DNA of 64,000 bases from Franzmannia qiaohouensis (GTDB taxonomy: Bacteria > Pseudomonadota > Gammaproteobacteria > Pseudomonadales > Halomonadaceae). Positions within the stretch are counted from its first letter, which is position 1. Every line of letters starts with the position of its first letter. Positions 60,590 through 64,000 of the stretch are shown here, piece by piece. Made by a program: the position numbers and the translations under genes. The notes under the pieces were generated by a model. That model was not told where the DNA came from. It saw nothing but the letters and a program-made list of their open reading frames with translations, and ran no database searches. The stretch spans positions 1 to 64,000 of the forward strand of contig NZ_JARWAM010000006.1 of assembly GCF_031451695.1 (NCBI RefSeq), written 5' to 3'.

Positions 60590-62341
60590 TCAGGGGGGGA
60601 TGGGCTCGAGGTTCTGCCGGTCGACCTCGACCGGCTCGCTGCGCTGGTCCGGCGGCACGTCGAGCAGGCGCAGCGCATTGCCGACGACTCGCGAGAACAC
60701 CGGTGCCGCTACCGCCCCGCCATAGTACTCGCCGCCGCGGGGGTGATCGATCATCACCACCGTGACGATACGCGGGTCGGAGACCGGCGCAATGCCGGCG
60801 AATACGCTGCGATAGGCGTCCTCGGCGTAGCCGCCGGCGGCGGTCTTGCGCACCGTGCCGGTCTTGCCGGCGACCCGGTAGCCGGGTACCGCCGCGCGCC
60901 GGCCGCCGGTGGTGGGCTGCACCGACTCTTCCATGATCCGCAGCAGATCATAGGCCACCCGCGGGTCGATGGCCGGGGTGCTGGTCGGCGGCTCGTCGAG
61001 CTTGAGCAGCGACGGCGACAGCCGCTCGCCCTGGTTGGCGATGGCGGTGTAGGCACTGGCCAGCTGCAGGGTCGACACCGACATGCCGTAACCATACGAG
61101 AGCGCCGCGCGCTGGCTGCGCGACCAGCGCGTCGGCGCCGGCAGGGTGCCGGTGGATTCGCCGGGGTAGCCGGTCTCGGGGCTCTGGCCGAGCCCCAATT
61201 GACGATACTTGTCGGGCACCGCGGTTTCGTCGAGCTCGAGGACGATGCGCGACATGCCGATATTCGACGACTTCTCGAGGATCTCGGCGAGGTCGAGTTC
61301 GCCATAGTTGCGGAAATCGCGAATCGTGAAGCGGTCGATGCGCATCCAGCCCGGCGCGGTGTCGATCACCGTGTCGCGGCTGTACTCGCCGCTCTCCAGC
61401 GCCGCGGCCATGGCCAATGGCTTCATCACCGACCCCGGCTCGAAGACGTCGACGATGGCCTGGTTACGCAGGCCGCGCGGGTCGATACCGGCACGGTTGT
61501 TGGGGTTGTAGGAGGGCTGGTTGGCCATCGCCAGCACCTCGCCGGTGCGCGCATCCATCATCACCAGGCTGCCGCCATCGGCGCCGTGCTCGGTCACCGC
61601 CGCCTTGAGCTCACGATAGGCCATGTACTGCAGGCGCTGGTCGATGGCCAGCGTCAGGTCGCCGCCGGGGCGCGCCTCGCGCAGCAGCTGCAGGTCGCGT
61701 ACCAGTCGCCCGCGCCGGTCCTTGAGTACGCGCCGCTGCCCCGGGGTGCCGGCCAGATAGGGCTGATAGGCCAGCTCGAGCCCCTCCTGCCCCTGGTCGT
61801 CGACATTGGTCACGCCAAGCAGCTGGGCGGCCACCTCCCCGGCCGGGTAGTAACGCCGGTACTCGTTCTGCCCGTAGACCCCGGGTAGGCGCAGGTCGAG
61901 GACCCGCTGGGCGTCGTCCGGGGTCTGCATGCGCCGCAGGTACATGAACTCACGCTCACTGAAGCGCGCCAGGCGCTCGTTGAGCTGATCGAGGTCGGTA
62001 CCCAGCGCCTGGGCCAGCATTAGCCGCTGGATGGTGTCTTCCGGCAGCTCCTGGGGATTGACCCACAGGCTTACCACCGGCGTGGAGATGGCCAGCGGCT
62101 CGCCGTTGCGATCGGTGATCATGCCGCGGTGGGCGGGGATGGTATCGGTGCGCAGGGTGCGGGCGTCGCCCTGCCCCTGCAGGAAGGGGCGATCGATCAC
62201 GTGAAGGTTGACGATGCGCACCGCCAGCAGGCCCAGGCCGATCAGCACCAGCGCCACCATCAGCACATAGCGCCCGCCGCCCAGCGGCTGGGTGGGCGGC
62301 GGCCGGCGCGGCGTCACTGCATCCCGGGGGTCGGCTCTCAT
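60590..62341 (-). CDS. ftsI: Septal peptidoglycan transpeptidase FtsI (PBP3)
   Basis: Class B penicillin-binding protein that cross-links septal peptidoglycan. The 583-residue product has one N-terminal helix (about 25-45), the pedestal domain starting AHRGMITDRNGEPLA, and a transpeptidase domain with SVMK (Ser304), SSN (358-360) and KTG (493-495). The ATG at 62341 overlaps the ftsL stop (ATGA); a longer upstream extension would overlap ftsL and is rejected. Confidence 0.97.
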   Translation of the reverse strand: MRADPRDAVTPRRPPPTQPLGGGRYVLMVALVLIGLGLLAVRIVNLHVIDRPFLQGQGDARTLRTDTIPAHRGMITDRNGEPLAISTPVVSLWVNPQELPEDTIQRLMLAQALGTDLDQLNERLARFSEREFMYLRRMQTPDDAQRVLDLRLPGVYGQNEYRRYYPAGEVAAQLLGVTNVDDQGQEGLELAYQPYLAGTPGQRRVLKDRRGRLVRDLQLLREARPGGDLTLAIDQRLQYMAYRELKAAVTEHGADGGSLVMMDARTGEVLAMANQPSYNPNNRAGIDPRGLRNQAIVDVFEPGSVMKPLAMAAALESGEYSRDTVIDTAPGWMRIDRFTIRDFRNYGELDLAEILEKSSNIGMSRIVLELDETAVPDKYRQLGLGQSPETGYPGESTGTLPAPTRWSRSQRAALSYGYGMSVSTLQLASAYTAIANQGERLSPSLLKLDEPPTSTPAIDPRVAYDLLRIMEESVQPTTGGRRAAVPGYRVAGKTGTVRKTAAGGYAEDAYRSVFAGIAPVSDPRIVTVVMIDHPRGGEYYGGAVAAPVFSRVVGNALRLLDVPPDQRSEPVEVDRQNLEPIPP

Positions 62342-62652
62342 GGGCGAATGACCTCGACCTCGTTGACATCGGGCAGGCGCATGTCCAGGCGCTCGATGGC
62401 CAGGCGCTCGATGCGCGCCGGCGACGACCAGGCGCTCTCCTCGAGCAGCAGTTGCCCCCACTCGGTCTGCAGCTGATTCTGCTCACGCTCGAGCTGCTGC
62501 AGGCGGGCATACTGCACGCGAGTCAGGTGGCTGGAGGCGATCACCGCCATGGCGCTGGCCAGCGTGGCCACCACCAGTGCCGTCACAACTACCAGGTTCA
62601 GCCGTTGACGCCATCCCGACAGCCCGGCAAACCGCTTGCGTCGCTGACTCAT
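62338..62652 (-). CDS. ftsL: Cell division protein FtsL
   Basis: 104-residue bitopic divisome protein: a basic N-terminus, one helix (about 19-40), and a periplasmic coiled coil (ARLQQLEREQNQLQTEW) that pairs with FtsB. The C-terminus ends LDMRLPDVNEVEVIRP. Sequence is weakly conserved in the family, but size, topology and the rsmH-ftsL-ftsI context are decisive. Confidence 0.93.
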   Translation of the reverse strand: MSQRRKRFAGLSGWRQRLNLVVVTALVVATLASAMAVIASSHLTRVQYARLQQLEREQNQLQTEWGQLLLEESAWSSPARIERLAIERLDMRLPDVNEVEVIRP

Positions 62653-62661
62653 CGCCTGCCC

Positions 62662-63618
62662 CTAGCTCCGCTTGCGCGCGGCGCGCAGTACGGCACTGCG
62701 CGCCCGGGGGTTGTCGTCGACCTCGTCGGCACTGGCGCGGCGTGCCTTGCCCAGCGCTTCGAGACGACGCTCCAACTGATCATCGCGGATCGGCATGCCG
62801 CGGGGCAAATGGCTATCGCCACGTACGTGATCGCGAATGAAACGCTTGACCCGCCGGTCCTCCAGCGAGTGAAAGCTGATCACTACCAGGTGCCCCCCGG
62901 GCGCCAGCGCCTCCAGCGCTGCCTCGAGCGCCGCATCGAGCTGCTCCAGCTCGCCGTTGACCTGGATACGCAGCGCCTGGAAGACCCGCGTGGCAGGATG
63001 CTTGTGCTTCTCCCAGGCCGGGTGGGCAGTCTTGACCACCTCGGCAAGGTCCGCGGTGCGGGTGAAGGGACGTTCGCCACGGCGGGCGATGATCGCCCGC
63101 GCCAGCCGCTTGGCGTAGCGCTCCTCGCCGTAGGCCTTGAACACGCCGGTCATCTCCGACTCGCCGGCACGCGCCAGGAACTGCGCCGCGCTCTCGCCCT
63201 GGTCGGGGTCCATGCGCATGTCCAGCGGCCCATCGCGCAGGAAGCTGAAGCCACGCTCGGGGTCGTCGAGCTGCGGCGACGAGACGCCGATATCGAGCAA
63301 TATGCCGGCCAGCTTGCCGTGCACGCCGTGGGACTCGGCGATCTCGCCGAGTCGCGCAAACTCGCCGCGCTCGATGCTGAAACGCGGGTCGTCGATGCTG
63401 CCGGCGGCGGCCAGCGCCTCGGGATCACGGTCGATGGCGAGGAGACGGCCGCCGTCGCCGAGCCGCTCGAGGATCGCCCGCGAGTGGCCGCCGCGTCCGA
63501 AGGTACCGTCCAGATAAACGCCGTCGGGGTCGTGCAGCAGCGCCTCAACCGCACCGTCGAGCAGTACGCTCGAGTGTCGATAGGAGGACGGGGCCGCGGC
63601 ATTCTCGGGTGAGGACAT
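62662..63618 (-). CDS. rsmH: 16S rRNA (cytosine(1402)-N4)-methyltransferase
   Basis: SAM-dependent enzyme (MraW) that methylates C1402 in the ribosomal P site. The 318-residue product has HSSVLLDGAVEALL, LDGTFGRGGHSRAIL (SAM site), LLDIGVSSPQLDDPERGFSF and VISFHSLEDRRVKRF. The ATG at 63618 (MSSPENAAAPS) has GAGAAA just upstream; the frame stays open beyond it into rnpB and is not coding there. mraZ, which usually precedes rsmH, is absent. Confidence 0.97.
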   Translation of the reverse strand: MSSPENAAAPSSYRHSSVLLDGAVEALLHDPDGVYLDGTFGRGGHSRAILERLGDGGRLLAIDRDPEALAAAGSIDDPRFSIERGEFARLGEIAESHGVHGKLAGILLDIGVSSPQLDDPERGFSFLRDGPLDMRMDPDQGESAAQFLARAGESEMTGVFKAYGEERYAKRLARAIIARRGERPFTRTADLAEVVKTAHPAWEKHKHPATRVFQALRIQVNGELEQLDAALEAALEALAPGGHLVVISFHSLEDRRVKRFIRDHVRGDSHLPRGMPIRDDQLERRLEALGKARRASADEVDDNPRARSAVLRAARKRS

Positions 63619-63650
63619 GAATTTCTCGATGCGGGAACTGCGGGTGGCCG

Positions 63651-63670
63651 AAAAAATCGCGGTCAGCGAT
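63651..63670 (-). terminator. Terminator after rnpB
   Basis: On the minus strand, ATCGC-TGACC-GCGAT followed by TTTTTT. It starts about 8 bases after the predicted mature 3' end of RNase P RNA and lies only 32 bases upstream of rsmH. Confidence 0.65.
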
Positions 63671-63677
63671 GGGAATG

Positions 63678-64000
<323 letters not shown>

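Overview
The window reads as chromosomal backbone of a high-GC gammaproteobacterium, most likely Halomonadaceae (Halomonas-like). The gene order closely follows what I recall for Pseudomonas aeruginosa, but the palindromic intergenic repeats, the position of msbA and the RNase E tail are not Pseudomonas-like. I see no prophage, insertion sequence, CRISPR array, tRNA or rRNA.

Region 1 (1-5460): a 5'-partial etfB and a divergent ETF-ubiquinone oxidoreductase carry acyl-CoA dehydrogenase electrons to quinone. A pair of nucleotide-sugar genes (wbpB, wbpE) and a sulfurtransferase follow on the minus strand. Region 2 (5457-18581, minus): the fatty-acid/envelope cluster yceD-rpmF-plsX-fabD-fabG-acpP-fabF-pabC-mltG-tmk-holB-pilZ-tatD, continuing into DUF1285 and a UvrD-like helicase. 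fabH is missing. Region 3 (18731-22354): maf, sppA, a HAD phosphatase and rluC. Region 4 (22355-26301): a long structured leader and rne, whose C-terminus is a low-complexity Ala/Lys/Pro/Glu repeat. Region 5 (26318-37597): murB-ptp-kdsB-ycaR-lpxK-msbA-exbD-exbB-comEC as a run of overlapping or closely packed minus-strand genes, a DUF2062 gene, and lolD-lolC. Region 6 (37788-40922): aguA-aguB (agmatine to putrescine) and a Nudix/ThiE fusion. Region 7 (40981-64000): argJ, secA, a small signal-peptide ORF upstream of secA, dciA, lpxC, and the whole division and cell-wall cluster ftsZ-ftsA-ftsQ-ddlB-murC-murG-ftsW-murD-mraY-murF-murE-ftsI-ftsL-rsmH, ending in a 5'-partial RNase P RNA. mraZ is absent.

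Functionally the window joins membrane-lipid precursors (fab/plsX), LPS (kdsB, lpxK, msbA, lpxC), peptidoglycan (mur, mraY, ftsI, mltG), lipoprotein export (lolCD), protein export (secA) and division. Many neighbours overlap by 4 bp (ATGA or GTGA), which suggests translational coupling.

The least explained items are: (i) a three-copy palindromic repeat family (11140-11230, 19358-19512, 39771-39949) whose hairpins keep pairing through compensatory changes; one copy supplies the ribosome binding site and start codon of tmk; (ii) a small signal-peptide ORF directly upstream of secA, in the position of secM but without its arrest motif; (iii) a roughly 520-nt hairpin-bearing rne leader; (iv) tandem repeats in the acpP leader and a near-leaderless yceD transcript.
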